The position numbers and the translations under genes are program-made. The notes under the pieces were generated by a model. That model searched no databases and had not been told where the DNA came from. It saw nothing but the letters and a program-made list of their open reading frames with translations. A DNA stretch of 64,000 bases, taken from Flavobacteriaceae bacterium. Lineage in GTDB: Bacteria > Bacteroidota > Bacteroidia > Flavobacteriales > Flavobacteriaceae. Shown here one piece after another: positions 19,501 to 27,829 of this stretch. The stretch's first letter is position 1. Every line of letters starts with the position of its first letter. The stretch is from NCBI GenBank assembly GCA_031277535.1, contig JAITMD010000008.1, positions 248,001 to 312,000 of the forward strand, in the 5' to 3' direction.

Positions 19501-22500
19501 CCATGAAGTATTAACTCCATCAGTCCAAGTTACATTTGCAGAATTTGCAGTGATATTACTTGTTGTAATATTTTCTGGATCTTTACACCCTACCTCTGTA
19601 ATAGAAAACGAATCTATGTAAATTGTTGTAGTTCCTTTTCCATTAACATGAAATCCAAAACGAGTATCTCCAGTAATTCCACTAACATATACTGTAGCTT
19701 TTTTATAGGCTGTTTCCTTGATCTTTTTCTTCGTATCAATTACTGTACCTCCTGTAAAATTGCTACCATTAGTTGTTGCAACTAACTCAAAATCATTATC
19801 CCCAGAAGAGGTTGTTTTGTAATAATATGTTATTCTATATAACTTACCTCCAAGCGTAATCGCTGGTGAAACTAACCAATCATCGTGTACAGCTGGAGTG
19901 GATGTTCCATAAAAATACATTGCTTGATCACCTTCATAAGTACCTGTTGAGGTTGTTTTCCATATATTATTTCCTGTTGGAGAAGTAGCATCTCCTTTTA
20001 CATCAACAATCTCCCAACATTTAACAGTAGGAGAACTTGTATTATAACTTTCACTAAATGGTAAATTATAACTTGTACACTTTGTATAGAAACCTACAGG
20101 TCCTTCCCATGAACTATTCCCTCCTGAAGCACAAACAGCTCTTACATAAAATTCGTAATCAGTACCAGGAATCAAATTATTACCTGCAAAATCTTTAGTA
20201 GCAGTTACAGGATTTGTTGTTGATACAATTCCTTTTCCTGTTGGTACATTTCCTCCTTTTGGTTGTATCCAATACTCCCAAGATGTATTTGTTTTATCAT
20301 TCCATTTTAAGTCTACACTATTTTGAGTTGTTCCTGTAACTTGTAATGTATCTGGATTAACACAACCTACTTTTTCAAGTGTTACTTTTCCAATATAGAT
20401 AGTTGCATAACCCATTCCATTAAAACGCCAAGCAATATTGACATTACCTACCACATTGTCTATATATACTTCTTTTTTAAGATATGTAGTTGTATTTGTT
20501 TTTGTTTTTGGTACTAATACAGTTGTAAAAGCACTTTCAGACATACCTGTATTAGACAATAATACTTCAAAATCATTTGTATAAGAACTTGAAGTTTTAT
20601 AATAGTATGTTAGTTTATAAATTCCATCTTTTACAAAATTATATGTCGGAGTTATTAACCAATCATTGTGTTGAATTGTTGAAGAATTTCCATAAAAATA
20701 CATTGCTTGGTCACCTTCATACATACCAGAAGTAATAGGTCTCCATAAATTACTACCTAATGGAGAAGTAGCATCTTTATTCACATCCCATACTGTCCAA
20801 CAATTAATAGTTGTTGAAGTGGTGCTGAAATTCTCTATCAAAGGCAAAACCTGTCCTCCACATAGTGTTCTAAATTTTACTGGTCCATACCACTCAGACA
20901 TAGATCCATTCAAACATTTAGAACGTACATAAAATTCATACTTTGTATCTGCGCTTAAATTTGCTCCTGCATTGTCTTTTGTAGCAGTTACTGTTTTAGT
21001 TGTTGTAGCTGTACCACTTCCTGTTGGTTTTGCACCACCATCTTTTTGCACATAATACTCCCATGAAGTACTAATTGGATCTGTCCAAGATAATGTTATA
21101 GAATTTGTCGTATTATTATTTGCAATTAAATCAGTTGGCTCGATACAATTCGCTTCTTCTAAAGAAACTGTATCTATATAAATTGTATTTGATTTATTTC
21201 CAACTACATGCCATGCTACATTGATAGTACCATTATATCCTTGAATATATACATCTTTTTTAATATAAGAACTATTTTTATATACTTCACGAGTTACTAA
21301 TACATCAGTAAAATCTGTTTTCTTAATTCCACTCTTTGAAGCCACAACCTCAAATTCGTTGTCATAAGAAGATGATGTTTTATAGTAGTAAGATAACTTA
21401 TATAACTTACCTACTTGTAATTTATACTTTGGAGAAATTAAATATTCATCATGAGCTGTTGCTGTTCCAGAATAGTACATTACCTTATCACCTTGATGAA
21501 CCCCTCCTCCATACAAATACCATGCGTTTGAGGTAGCATTAGCTGCTTTACCACTATTATCTACACTCCAACACTGAACAGAAGAAGATGTCGTATCAAA
21601 TCCTTCAGACATTGGCAAAGTTTGTAGTCCACACTTCGTTTTAAACTTAAAAGGGCCAACCCAGTCGTTAAAATTTGCAGAAGTTCCACATTTTGCACGC
21701 ATATATATTTCATACTCAGTATCATCTACCAAAGGGTTTTTATCTGCATCATTAGTTGCGACAATCTTTTTGGTAGTAGTAGATACTCCTGAACTTAATG
21801 GAGGTGCGCCTCCCGCATCTTGAATCCAATATTCCCATTCGGTATTTCCTTGATCAACAAAACTAAACTCAACAGATGTATCTGTAGAGCCAAGAATATC
21901 AACTGTTTCAATATCATAACATGAAACCGCTTCTAATTCAACACTATCAATATAAATCTTTGCATAACTTTTTGTATTTACATGCCATGCAATATTTACA
22001 TCTCCTGTTATTCCCTTAATGTATACTTCTTTTTTTAAATAAGTCGTATTATTGTATGCTGTTTTTGGTACTAAAACAGTTGTAAATGAGTTAACTGCAG
22101 TTCCTTTATTAGACAATAATACTTCAAAATCGTTTGTATAAGAACTTTGTGCTTTATAATAATAAGTTAACTTATACATTCCTCCTGTAAAATTAAAAGT
22201 AGGAGAAATTAACCAGTCATTGTGATCTTTATTGTAACCACCATTAAAATACATTGCTGCATCTCCTTCAAAAACATCTGCTTTAACAATAGTAGTACGC
22301 CATATATTATCACCTGTTGGAGAAGTAGCATCCTTATCAACATCATTAACTCTCCAACAATCTATTGTTGTTGAATAAGAATCAAAACCTTCTTCGAATG
22401 GTAAAGGCAATGTGTTACAGTTTGTTTGAATTTTGATTGGACCAAACCAATCACCTTTTACACCAGATCCACAATCTGATCTCTGCCAAACATAATAAGC

Positions 22501-23433
22501 TTGGTTTGAAGACAAACCATTTATTGTATGAGTGTTACCAGTTGATACAATAGTTCCTTTTGTTGTTCCTAATGGTTCAACATCTGAAATACTATGATAA
22601 ATCTCAATTCCTTTGCCTATAGGCAATGCATTCCATTCAAATGACGCAGAAGAAGCTGTTGTAGCAGTATTATTGAAACCATAAATACGGGTACAATCTG
22701 GAATTATTAACTTAAAATTATCAATAGCTAATGCTGGAGGGTAATTCCCACTAATATCATTTGCCCATTGAACTACTATATTTACTGTTTTTCCTGCAAA
22801 ACCACTCAGATCTAATGAAATTTTCTCATTCTTAAAAGTACTTTCTTTTAACATTCTATCTTTCAACAGAATTCCTTTGCTAAGTGATGTAGTAATCTTT
22901 GTACCCAAAGCTGGTTTATAAGTATCTGGGATAATCCAAATCTCTCCATAATCATAAAGAGTACTTGTCCCCTCTCCTTCACATCTCCAGTCTAAAGACA
23001 ATACAACTTCAGTTGTATTAGTTGGTATATTGATAGGATTACTAACAGCAAAAATTACAGTACCTGATTTATCTGTATAGGCATTTGTTATCCCTTTATC
23101 ATTAGATACATACAAAGCTTTAGTTCCACCATTATTAACAGCAGATCCAATAAACCATTCGTTTTCAAGAGAATTCACAAAAGTCCACTTTGAAGTGGTA
23201 CCTTCGAAATCATCACTAAATAAAGTAGTACCTGTGGTACTAAATATTTTACGTTCAGTGGAATTACCACTGAGTATTTTATCAGCTACTTCAACTGTAG
23301 CATCTTTATTTTTACTTAGTACTTCAGTACTAAATAAATAATCCGAAATAGCATACTCTCTATTAATTGCATATATAATACAACTGAAGACAAAGAGTAT
23401 TAAAACGGATAAAACTTTGGTAGTTTTACTCAT
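13525..23433 (-). CDS. Giant repeat adhesin exported by the type IX secretion system
   Basis: A 3302-residue predicted cell-surface protein. It starts with a signal-anchor-like segment (MSKTTKVLSVLILFVFSCIIYAI). A divergent N-terminal beta-sandwich unit is followed, from about residue 340 to 2440, by eight copies of a roughly 262-residue module. Each module has a cleaved-adhesin/MAM-like domain (LPFxEGF...CWxxxD...NDWLISP...YYYKT...YIDxVxLE) and a fibronectin type III domain (WEYxVQ...YEFYVRxxC...W.GPxKFxT). A jelly-roll-like domain (GANDDCGG...), a choice-of-anchor L-type domain (about residues 2620-2900) and Ig-like segments come next. The protein ends with a CHU_C/gliding type B T9SS sorting domain (GFSPNGDGVNDVF...GVEVYTF...GTYYYVI). 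Downstream PorP/SprF and OmpA genes echo the sprB-sprF arrangement. The ligand is unknown. Confidence 0.93.
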   Translation of the reverse strand: MSKTTKVLSVLILFVFSCIIYAINREYAISDYLFSTEVLSKNKDATVEVADKILSGNSTERKIFSTTGTTLFSDDFEGTTSKWTFVNSLENEWFIGSAVNNGGTKALYVSNDKGITNAYTDKSGTVIFAVSNPINIPTNTTEVVLSLDWRCEGEGTSTLYDYGEIWIIPDTYKPALGTKITTSLSKGILLKDRMLKESTFKNEKISLDLSGFAGKTVNIVVQWANDISGNYPPALAIDNFKLIIPDCTRIYGFNNTATTASSASFEWNALPIGKGIEIYHSISDVEPLGTTKGTIVSTGNTHTINGLSSNQAYYVWQRSDCGSGVKGDWFGPIKIQTNCNTLPLPFEEGFDSYSTTIDCWRVNDVDKDATSPTGDNIWRTTIVKADVFEGDAAMYFNGGYNKDHNDWLISPTFNFTGGMYKLTYYYKAQSSYTNDFEVLLSNKGTAVNSFTTVLVPKTAYNNTTYLKKEVYIKGITGDVNIAWHVNTKSYAKIYIDSVELEAVSCYDIETVDILGSTDTSVEFSFVDQGNTEWEYWIQDAGGAPPLSSGVSTTTKKIVATNDADKNPLVDDTEYEIYMRAKCGTSANFNDWVGPFKFKTKCGLQTLPMSEGFDTTSSSVQCWSVDNSGKAANATSNAWYLYGGGVHQGDKVMYYSGTATAHDEYLISPKYKLQVGKLYKLSYYYKTSSSYDNEFEVVASKSGIKKTDFTDVLVTREVYKNSSYIKKDVYIQGYNGTINVAWHVVGNKSNTIYIDTVSLEEANCIEPTDLIANNNTTNSITLSWTDPISTSWEYYVQKDGGAKPTGSGTATTTKTVTATKDNAGANLSADTKYEFYVRSKCLNGSMSEWYGPVKFRTLCGGQVLPLIENFSTTSTTINCWTVWDVNKDATSPLGSNLWRPITSGMYEGDQAMYFYGNSSTIQHNDWLITPTYNFVKDGIYKLTYYYKTSSSYTNDFEVLLSNTGMSESAFTTVLVPKTKTNTTTYLKKEVYIDNVVGNVNIAWRFNGMGYATIYIGKVTLEKVGCVNPDTLQVTGTTQNSVDLKWNDKTNTSWEYWIQPKGGNVPTGKGIVSTTNPVTATKDFAGNNLIPGTDYEFYVRAVCASGGNSSWEGPVGFYTKCTSYNLPFSESYNTSSPTVKCWEIVDVKGDATSPTGNNIWKTTSTGTYEGDQAMYFYGTSTPAVHDDWLVSPAITLGGKLYRITYYYKTTSSGDNDFELVATTNGSNFTGGTVIDTKKKIKETAYKKATVYVSGITGDTRFGFHVNGKGTTTIYIDSFSITEVGCKDPENITTSNITANSANVTWTDGVNTSWEYYVQDFGNGLPTGNGVAVTTPSVTLTQLTGINTPLQPQTLYEYFVRSTCDVNNKGEWIGPFIIQTICNIVQIPFTEDFEVNSQTVSCWQINDVNKDVTSNNLNIWKLSATGGVKGRCMSFVGYYDWFGDTTTHNDWLISPTMTLLPNTNYILTFKYKTTSYTYDENRFAVKLSKTGTKPADFVTTLIPAKKYTTGSYVTESIYIKGISGDVNIGWHVTGEDDMELYIDDVNVKVANCIGPNKEDVTVSNITSNSATISWVDVNTANTAYNYFVQAAGGSAPVGGGSNTNGKTVNVNSLNSTGGGALQPDTEYDFYFRSSCDTGKFSEWVGPIRFRTKCGIVTLPIWDGFNTGSTYANCWTYVNDKGAESTLTSSGKWSMYNSTWSAFEGDGSLYFYGGGSSTVNKDWAISPTFTTVATKYYRLKYHYKGSTSYKGTLKVAYSTIGAKATGMTTVLLPTKVLDNGDYQEENIVFKGVAGNMNIGFLAEKPGYSSMYIDNLFIEEVQGCPEPSDLGAKDEQADNATIFWDQKFEGSEWEYYVQPSGGKTPAQNATGGVKVKTKQAKADKDAKGNKLNNNTEYEFYVRTVCSATTNSIWVGPFKFMTACGEFNPPFNEGFNEGSISLRCWTIVDNNKDATSATSTNIWRTTKTVKYQGSQAMEFVGGAGVNHDDWLITPTFKLDATKVYRMKYYYRTSGTVANVNEFEVLSSSKGIAVADFKNVVKAKQVYENTTVWKEEYRYVKGVGGSINFAFHVVSKGGTTIYIDEFSLEEVVGCPEPIDLGVSNVAEDKATLSWSDDFGATKFEYFVQEQGKRAPRLNDSGTPVMAKSVVAVKDNTTRAALLPNTEYEFYVRTNCGNDAFSIWNGPFKFRTNCGIYKTPFIETFNTNSTSVKCWTILDLANDGSQGGNVWQFSKSSPFEGDGHAWFEGSAKKRHNDWLISPAVELDGGQYVLKYRYKTIATRNNEFEVMLSTAGAIPASFTKTLVAKKYYQNGGYVEEVVFFDNVKGAANIGWHVTTNGATTVMIDKVELKKVLTCPEPHNLEIVKQTGNSIDIKWEQAGTSKTWEVVYVQEGEDAPKQPAQVITVTGTPSTTITNLQGGSRYTIYVRAICEDGKSLSEWSSGKDTYTLVGANDDCGGAIKVTANTNLDDCKVVFKGVTTGITKSKTVEPQCWPNKSLDDLWFEYTPKNAINSFKLNNIINLKTGMAESTKFYLAIYDVDCNVIDKTAKWCTTITSDSSIGYTIKDMIPNKKYLIRIAYEPKKDVSHAFDLCIGSHNGKHLEVIPSQPAEPGNPDSDDFIPDPTKPYTVDKLVKNVLVKSNCKLVTNVKYQNGDGSAKAMGYNTLGYFNKGQTDFPFDEGIVLSTNEVQFVPGPYRGYGSGNNRGANNERWRGDKDINDAINDAGGHKVENKRVTQLEFDFVPIKELLKFEYLFASNSYHTGCMEQCNVGALFAAWLVDTETGKGVNLAKINNTDLPISIKSIRDEKKAPGCNVSSYPELFDKYYGGVDSYTGFSNGVGAWIDFVGTTKAMGSDEVIVVPGRKYHIKLAVMDFCTTVSHSSVAFFKAGSFDLGNLDLGADLTIENNNAICNTESKTIKTGLGEGPNVDIKWFKDNVEIPNEKKPDLKINETGNYRVEAFYKDIKCPIKGEIKAEIYPAISSIVKSPTARTICKHSLLPQPVGLDKAIEEMFEGVDKLNYNVRAYETEEDEIYSKNAIENFKEYAVKPENDNSIVYIRVEDVRSGCSEVFKLKITLQEGEKPTTPKDVVACDSYALPDLPANQKYYSQAGGKGENYANGHVFKAGEYDVYILQDNGNNGCYEETKFKVEVTAKQLAQQLEDQTLSCELYTLKDLKDGSKYYTEVNGNRIELQPGTMITTTNTKVYVVVTSKNGVCYDETSFMIRYEDCPIPKGFSPNGDGVNDVFDLSAHGATSVKIFNRNGVEVYTFKGIYTNQWTGKDKSNKDLPSGTYYYVIEAFGKTRTGWVQLNR
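16120..22413. repeat. Eight ~785-bp coding repeats in the giant adhesin
   Basis: The conserved CW codons that open each cleaved-adhesin domain fall near 22353, 21567, 20798, 20015, 19239, 18420, 17619 and 16813, a spacing of about 770-820 bp. Copies are diverged in DNA but clearly homologous in protein, so this is an old expansion, not a recent tandem duplication. Confidence 0.85.
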
Positions 23434-23476
23434 AAAAATAGAAATTTGTAGGTATATTAATTGAATATTTTTACGC

Positions 23477-23505
23477 TAAAATTAACATAAAAAATCAAAA
23501 AACAA
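23477..23505 (-). promoter_or_regulatory. Candidate promoter of the giant adhesin gene
   Basis: On the minus strand TTG (23505-23503), an 18-bp spacer, then TAATTTTA (23484-23477), one base from TAnnTTTG. It lies about 45 bp upstream of the start codon. The rest of the 341-bp divergent gap to hflX is AT-rich with no other recognised signal, apart from the hflX -7 box. Confidence 0.45.
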
Positions 23506-23743
23506 AACTTAATACTCTCATAATGAATACAAACAAATATTCTAAACAATAATGCTTAATATAAATACATGAATCAACAAGAATATTTTTAGTTATTTTA
23601 TATAAATAACTAAAAATACATTATCAAAACCACCAAAAAAAACAATTAAACACAAAGTTTTACACAAGCACTTAAAATGTTAAAGTTTACTTTCTAAAGA
23701 ATACCATAAAAAATTACATCCCTTAAGACACAATATTTTTCAC

Positions 23744-23751
23744 TAATTTTG
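23744..23751 (+). promoter_or_regulatory. hflX -7 promoter element
   Basis: TAATTTTG, an exact TAnnTTTG match 23 bp before the hflX ATG. The expected -33 position has only a TTA, so the element is partial. Confidence 0.5.
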
Positions 23752-23774
23752 TTTTTATAATTCATTATAGTATT

Positions 23775-25004
23775 ATGATTGAAAAAGAAGAAATAAATTT
23801 TGAAAGATCTATTCTTGTGGGTATTATTACTAAAGACCAAGACGAATCAAAATTAAAAGAATATTTAGACGAATTAGAATTTCTAACTTATACTGCTGGT
23901 GGCGAGGTTTTTAAAAGATTCACACAAAAGATGGATCAACCAAATTCTAAAACCTTTGTAGGAACTGGAAAGATTGAGGAGATTCACAACTATATAGTAG
24001 AGCACAATATACATACAGTAATATTTGACGATGAGTTAACACCTGCTCAGCAAAAAAATATTTCTAAAATATTAGACTGTAAGGTACTTGACCGTACAAA
24101 TCTTATTTTAGATATTTTTGCACAGCGTGCGCAAACATCGTATGCGCGAACACAAGTTGAGTTAGCGCAATGTCAATACTTATTACCGCGTTTATCAGGT
24201 ATGTGGACACACTTAGAGCGCCAACGTGGAGGTATTGGAATGCGTGGCCCTGGAGAAACAGAAATTGAAACTGATAGACGTATTGTACGTGATAGAATTG
24301 CTTTATTAAGAGACAAACTAAAAATCATTGACAAACAAATGGCATCACAACGTAGCAATAGAGGTGCTATGGTACGTGTTGCATTAGTAGGTTATACCAA
24401 TGTTGGAAAGTCTACTTTAATGAACGCTGTGGGAAAAAGTGAGGTCTTCGTAGAAAACAAGCTATTTGCTACTTTAGACACAACAGTTCGTAAAATTGTT
24501 ATTGGCAATCTACCCTTCTTATTGTCTGATACAGTAGGTTTTATCCGTAAACTACCAACACAATTAGTAGAATCTTTTAAAAGTACATTAGATGAAGTAC
24601 GTGAAGCAGATCTTCTTTTGCATGTAGTTGATATCTCACACCATGATTTTGAAGATCATATTGAGTCTGTAAACGAAATTTTAAAAGATATCAAAAGTAA
24701 TGATAAACCTACTATAATGATCTTTAATAAGATTGATGCATATACTCCTGAGCATCTTGACGAAGATGATTTAATGACAGAGCGCACATCAAAACATTAT
24801 AGTATTGAGGAATGGAAAAATACTTGGATGAATAAAGTAGGTGAGAAAAATGCTATTTTTATTTCTGCTACTAACAAAGAAAACTTTGAAGAATTTAGAA
24901 AAAAAGTATATGAGATGGTAAGAGAAATACACATAACTCGTTTTCCTTACAACAATTTTTTATATCCGGATTGGGATCATCTAATAGAAGAAAAAGAAGA
25001 CTAA
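23775..25004 (+). CDS. hflX: GTPase HflX
   Basis: Ribosome-associated GTPase that splits or rescues stalled 70S ribosomes under stress. The 409-residue product has the HflX N-terminal domain (VGTGKIEEIHNYI, VIFDDELTPAQQ, DRTNLILDIFAQRAQTSYARTQVELAQ), the Gly-rich linker RGGIGMRGPGETEIETDRR, and the G domain with G1 GYTNVGKST (about residues 206-214), G3 DTVGF and G4 NKID. The C-terminal tail is short (PDWDHLIEEKED). It is divergent from the adhesin gene and followed by asnA 265 bp on, with hairpins between. Confidence 0.96.
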   Translation: MIEKEEINFERSILVGIITKDQDESKLKEYLDELEFLTYTAGGEVFKRFTQKMDQPNSKTFVGTGKIEEIHNYIVEHNIHTVIFDDELTPAQQKNISKILDCKVLDRTNLILDIFAQRAQTSYARTQVELAQCQYLLPRLSGMWTHLERQRGGIGMRGPGETEIETDRRIVRDRIALLRDKLKIIDKQMASQRSNRGAMVRVALVGYTNVGKSTLMNAVGKSEVFVENKLFATLDTTVRKIVIGNLPFLLSDTVGFIRKLPTQLVESFKSTLDEVREADLLLHVVDISHHDFEDHIESVNEILKDIKSNDKPTIMIFNKIDAYTPEHLDEDDLMTERTSKHYSIEEWKNTWMNKVGEKNAIFISATNKENFEEFRKKVYEMVREIHITRFPYNNFLYPDWDHLIEEKED

Positions 25005-25016
25005 AAATCAAATTGT

Positions 25017-25063
25017 TTATAAAAAATTTAAAACAAGTCCCTGAGTATTTGTTTTTTTTATAA
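25017..25063 (+). terminator. Probable hflX terminator (imperfect)
   Basis: An AT-rich imperfect stem (around aaacaag ... tttgttt) followed by eight Ts, starting about 13 bp after the hflX stop. Pairing is weak, so confidence is limited. Confidence 0.4.
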
Positions 25064-25211
25064 ATTTACTCTTTGTAAAAATAACCGATTATATGTATTT
25101 ATCATTAAATAATAATTTCTCTATTAATAATTTGAATTGCAAACACAATTCGAAAAGGGAAGCTATTGTTAATGATTTAAGTTAATTATATTATTATTTC
25201 ATTATCCGTTT

Positions 25212-25240
25212 AAAGGCATCTCTTTCGAGATGCCTTTTTT
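25212..25240 (+). terminator. Strong terminator hairpin just upstream of asnA (possible attenuator)
   Basis: Perfect 11-bp stem (25212-25222 with 25227-25237), 4-base loop and T-run, ending about 30 bp before the asnA ATG and more than 200 bp after hflX. No consensus promoter is visible between it and asnA. It is either a late hflX or small-RNA terminator, or a conditional terminator in the asnA leader. Confidence 0.8.
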
Positions 25241-25269
25241 ATTTCAAAAAATTTACAATTACCATTAAA

Positions 25270-26274
25270 ATGAAGAAACAAGAAATTTTACAAACAGAAA
25301 AAGCCATAGCTCTTACTAAAACATTTTTTAGTCAAGAATTGTGCAAATCTTTACATTTATTTCCCGTTAGTGCACCGTTAATAGTTCATGCAAATACCGG
25401 AATTAATGATGATCTGAATGGAATTGAACGAGCTGTTTCATTTCCTGTAAAATTCTTGAATGATAATCATGCTGTAATTGTGCATTCCCTTGCTAAGTGG
25501 AAAAGAATACGTATTAAGGAATTAGAACTAAACCCATATGAAGGAATTTTGACTGATATGAAAGCTTTACGACCTGATGAAGATAGCAGTCCAATTCATT
25601 CTATCTATGTAGACCAATGGGATTGGGAGCTAAAAATAGAAGCATACAATAGATCCTTGAGTTATTTAAAAAATATTGTTCGAACTATCTATCAAGCGCT
25701 ACTAAAAACAGAAGAAGAGATAAATAAACAATTTAATATTTTACCAGACTTACCCAAAAAACTAAGTTTCATTCAATCTGAGCAACTTTTACAACTTTAT
25801 CCTATGTTATCTCCTAAAGAAAGAGAAAATAGAATTACTAAAGAATATGGAGCTGTCTTTATTATTGGTATTGGTTCTACTTTATCTGATGGAAAAGTTC
25901 ATGATAATAGATCAAGTGACTATGATGACTGGAGTACACCAACAGAAGAAAATTATAAAGGATTAAATGGTGATTTATTAGTTTGGAATAGTAGACTAAA
26001 TAGTGCCTTAGAGTTATCTTCTATGGGAATACGAGTTGATAAAGATGCACTAAGTAGACAATTAGAAATAAAAGGAGAGCTCCAAAAAAAGGAACTTCAC
26101 TATCATCAACTACTCCTAAATAACAAATTACCATTAACTATAGGAGGAGGAATCGGACAATCCAGAATTTGTATGCAATTACTTCACAAAAAACACATTG
26201 GAGAGGTACAAGCAAGTATATGGCCAGAAGAAGAAAAAAAACAGGCAGAATTAGACGGTTTACACTTCTTATAA
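25270..26274 (+). CDS. asnA: Aspartate-ammonia ligase (asparagine synthetase A)
   Basis: Makes asparagine from aspartate, ammonia and ATP in the cytoplasm. The 334-residue product matches the class II-synthetase-like AsnA family throughout: an N-terminal block (KSLHLFPVSAPLIVHANTGINDDLNGIERAVSF), HSLAKWKR, YVDQWDWE, EYGAVFIIGIG, DYDDWSTP, NGDLLVW, ELSSMGIRVD and TIGGGIGQSR near the C-terminus. It is slightly longer than the E. coli enzyme (330). Its start lies close behind a strong terminator-like hairpin, and a bidirectional terminator follows its 3' end. Confidence 0.97.
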   Translation: MKKQEILQTEKAIALTKTFFSQELCKSLHLFPVSAPLIVHANTGINDDLNGIERAVSFPVKFLNDNHAVIVHSLAKWKRIRIKELELNPYEGILTDMKALRPDEDSSPIHSIYVDQWDWELKIEAYNRSLSYLKNIVRTIYQALLKTEEEINKQFNILPDLPKKLSFIQSEQLLQLYPMLSPKERENRITKEYGAVFIIGIGSTLSDGKVHDNRSSDYDDWSTPTEENYKGLNGDLLVWNSRLNSALELSSMGIRVDKDALSRQLEIKGELQKKELHYHQLLLNNKLPLTIGGGIGQSRICMQLLHKKHIGEVQASIWPEEEKKQAELDGLHFL

Positions 26275-26352
26275 AGAGCTACTGTTTTGTTTCAAAAACA
26301 TCTACTCTTAAACAACCATAAATATTTAATACTATTCTATACTTTTTATTAT

Positions 26353-26389
26353 AAAAATAAGAGCCTGGTTATCCCAGGCTCTTATTTTT
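26353..26389. terminator. Bidirectional terminator between asnA and the DUF3078 gene
   Basis: A perfect 16-bp stem (26353-26368 with 26374-26389) with A-run and T-run ends and a 5-base loop, between convergent genes. Confidence 0.92.
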
Positions 26390-26404
26390 ATGATATTCAT
26401 AAAC

Positions 26405-27256
26405 TTAAAAACTGTAATTAATTCCTAAACCAACCATTTCTCTAATTTGAAAACCTTGAAAAGCAAGATCATCGTATATAGTTTGGAATGTAAAATTAGT
26501 AGTCAAATATTTATTAATTTTCATGACTACATTCAATTGATAGTCAATTACAACATTCTCAGGTTTGCTTAAATAATTCGAATATAAATTTAATATATTT
26601 TCAACTGATACATTCTCCATAACGTTGAACTTGTAATATCCATTTACAGACATCCCCAGTTGATATTTTATTGATTTGCCTTGTTCAACACCAAAAGCTT
26701 CACCAAACTCAGTAAAATGATTATGGACAAAAATGAAACGTGAAGTTGCAGGCGCAATATTTACTTTCAAATTATCATTCTTTTTCCATAACATACCAGG
26801 TCCTATTTGCAAATAAGCTGGAGACATAAAATGAGAATTATACTCTCCATATTTATCAACTCCTCTGTCCATCTGCGTTTTAAAGTTTAAAAAAGCTGAA
26901 TAAAACCAGTTCCCTTCTGCTTTTTTACCCAATAACGAGTTGAATTCTAACCTATCATCTGTTTTCTTTTGGTCTTGTCCTTGTAGTTTTGTTAAACCAT
27001 AACTTACAATTAATTTATTATCCCAGTTCCAATCTCCACGTTTATAATTAAAATCATAATTTACCTTTACATTTCCGGAAATATTATTATCTCCCCCTGC
27101 TTGCCAATTCGAAAAACTCGATTGATTCAATAAAAATGTAAAATTTCCTGCTCTTGTCCATGGACTTACTATTTCTGTCGACACAGCTTCAGTTTCCTGT
27201 GCCTGAGACGAATAAGTAGCAAAAACAGCAAACAACCCTACTAATATTTTTTTCAT
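26405..27256 (-). CDS. DUF3078 family outer-membrane protein
   Basis: A 283-residue protein with a signal peptide (MKKILVGLFAVFATYSSQAQ), a short linker, then alternating beta-strands rich in aromatic residues. The end (MVGLGINYSF) has the terminal Phe of outer-membrane barrels. The NQSSFSNWQAGGDNNISGN motif is characteristic of DUF3078. It is the last gene of the sufS-sufE-DUF59-DUF2480 run, 55 bp after the DUF2480 gene, an arrangement familiar in Flavobacteriaceae. No biochemical function is known to me, and a link to Fe-S assembly rests only on position. Confidence 0.85.
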   Translation of the reverse strand: MKKILVGLFAVFATYSSQAQETEAVSTEIVSPWTRAGNFTFLLNQSSFSNWQAGGDNNISGNVKVNYDFNYKRGDWNWDNKLIVSYGLTKLQGQDQKKTDDRLEFNSLLGKKAEGNWFYSAFLNFKTQMDRGVDKYGEYNSHFMSPAYLQIGPGMLWKKNDNLKVNIAPATSRFIFVHNHFTEFGEAFGVEQGKSIKYQLGMSVNGYYKFNVMENVSVENILNLYSNYLSKPENVVIDYQLNVVMKINKYLTTNFTFQTIYDDLAFQGFQIREMVGLGINYSF

Positions 27257-27311
27257 ATTGTTAAAATTTTAATCTAAAATAAAAACAATAAGTTAAATTC
27301 GCAAAAACAAA

Positions 27312-27827
27312 CTACTTTTTAATTGACTTTTTATACACTGGAACAGCAGAACAAGCCTCTCCAAACATCACTGATCTTGCATGACTCATCATTAATTGAG
27401 TGGCTAACACATAAGCTTCTTCTGGTATTTCTTTTTTTGAACATCCTTTTATAATTACAGGAAGATCTTTATATTGAGAATAATCTAATGAAAATAACAA
27501 TTCTTGATAAATAGATTTCTCCAAATGTGCACTATCTCCTAAAAAAATACGTTTTGCAAATGGTTGTAGATGACTAGTCAATAACATATAAGCCCAACCA
27601 GGTAAAATAGCGTCTGTAGAACAAAACAAGCCAACAAAAGCATCTTGATAAATTGTCCAATCGACCTCTTTCAAAGCTGTTCGGAAATCTTTCTCTCTCA
27701 GTACAAATCCTTCATACAACCATTGGGCAATATCAATATCCATACGTCTATTAGTAGGATATAAGTCTTCTAAATCAAATACTTTAAGTGCACTATTTGC
27801 AACTTTATTTACAATTTCACCTTCCAT
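27312..27827 (-). CDS. DUF2480 family protein
   Basis: A 171-residue cytoplasmic protein, no signal peptide, beginning MEGEIVNKVANSALKVFDLEDLYP, which matches the Bacteroidota DUF2480 family. A recurrent feature is a mixed alpha/beta core with GSSCKxEIP-like spacing, here KGCSKKEIP. It lies 2 bp from the DUF59 gene, so translation is probably coupled. Function is unknown, though its fixed place in SUF clusters suggests a link to Fe-S assembly. Confidence 0.85.
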   Translation of the reverse strand: MEGEIVNKVANSALKVFDLEDLYPTNRRMDIDIAQWLYEGFVLREKDFRTALKEVDWTIYQDAFVGLFCSTDAILPGWAYMLLTSHLQPFAKRIFLGDSAHLEKSIYQELLFSLDYSQYKDLPVIIKGCSKKEIPEEAYVLATQLMMSHARSVMFGEACSAVPVYKKSIKK

Positions 27828-27829
27828 AA

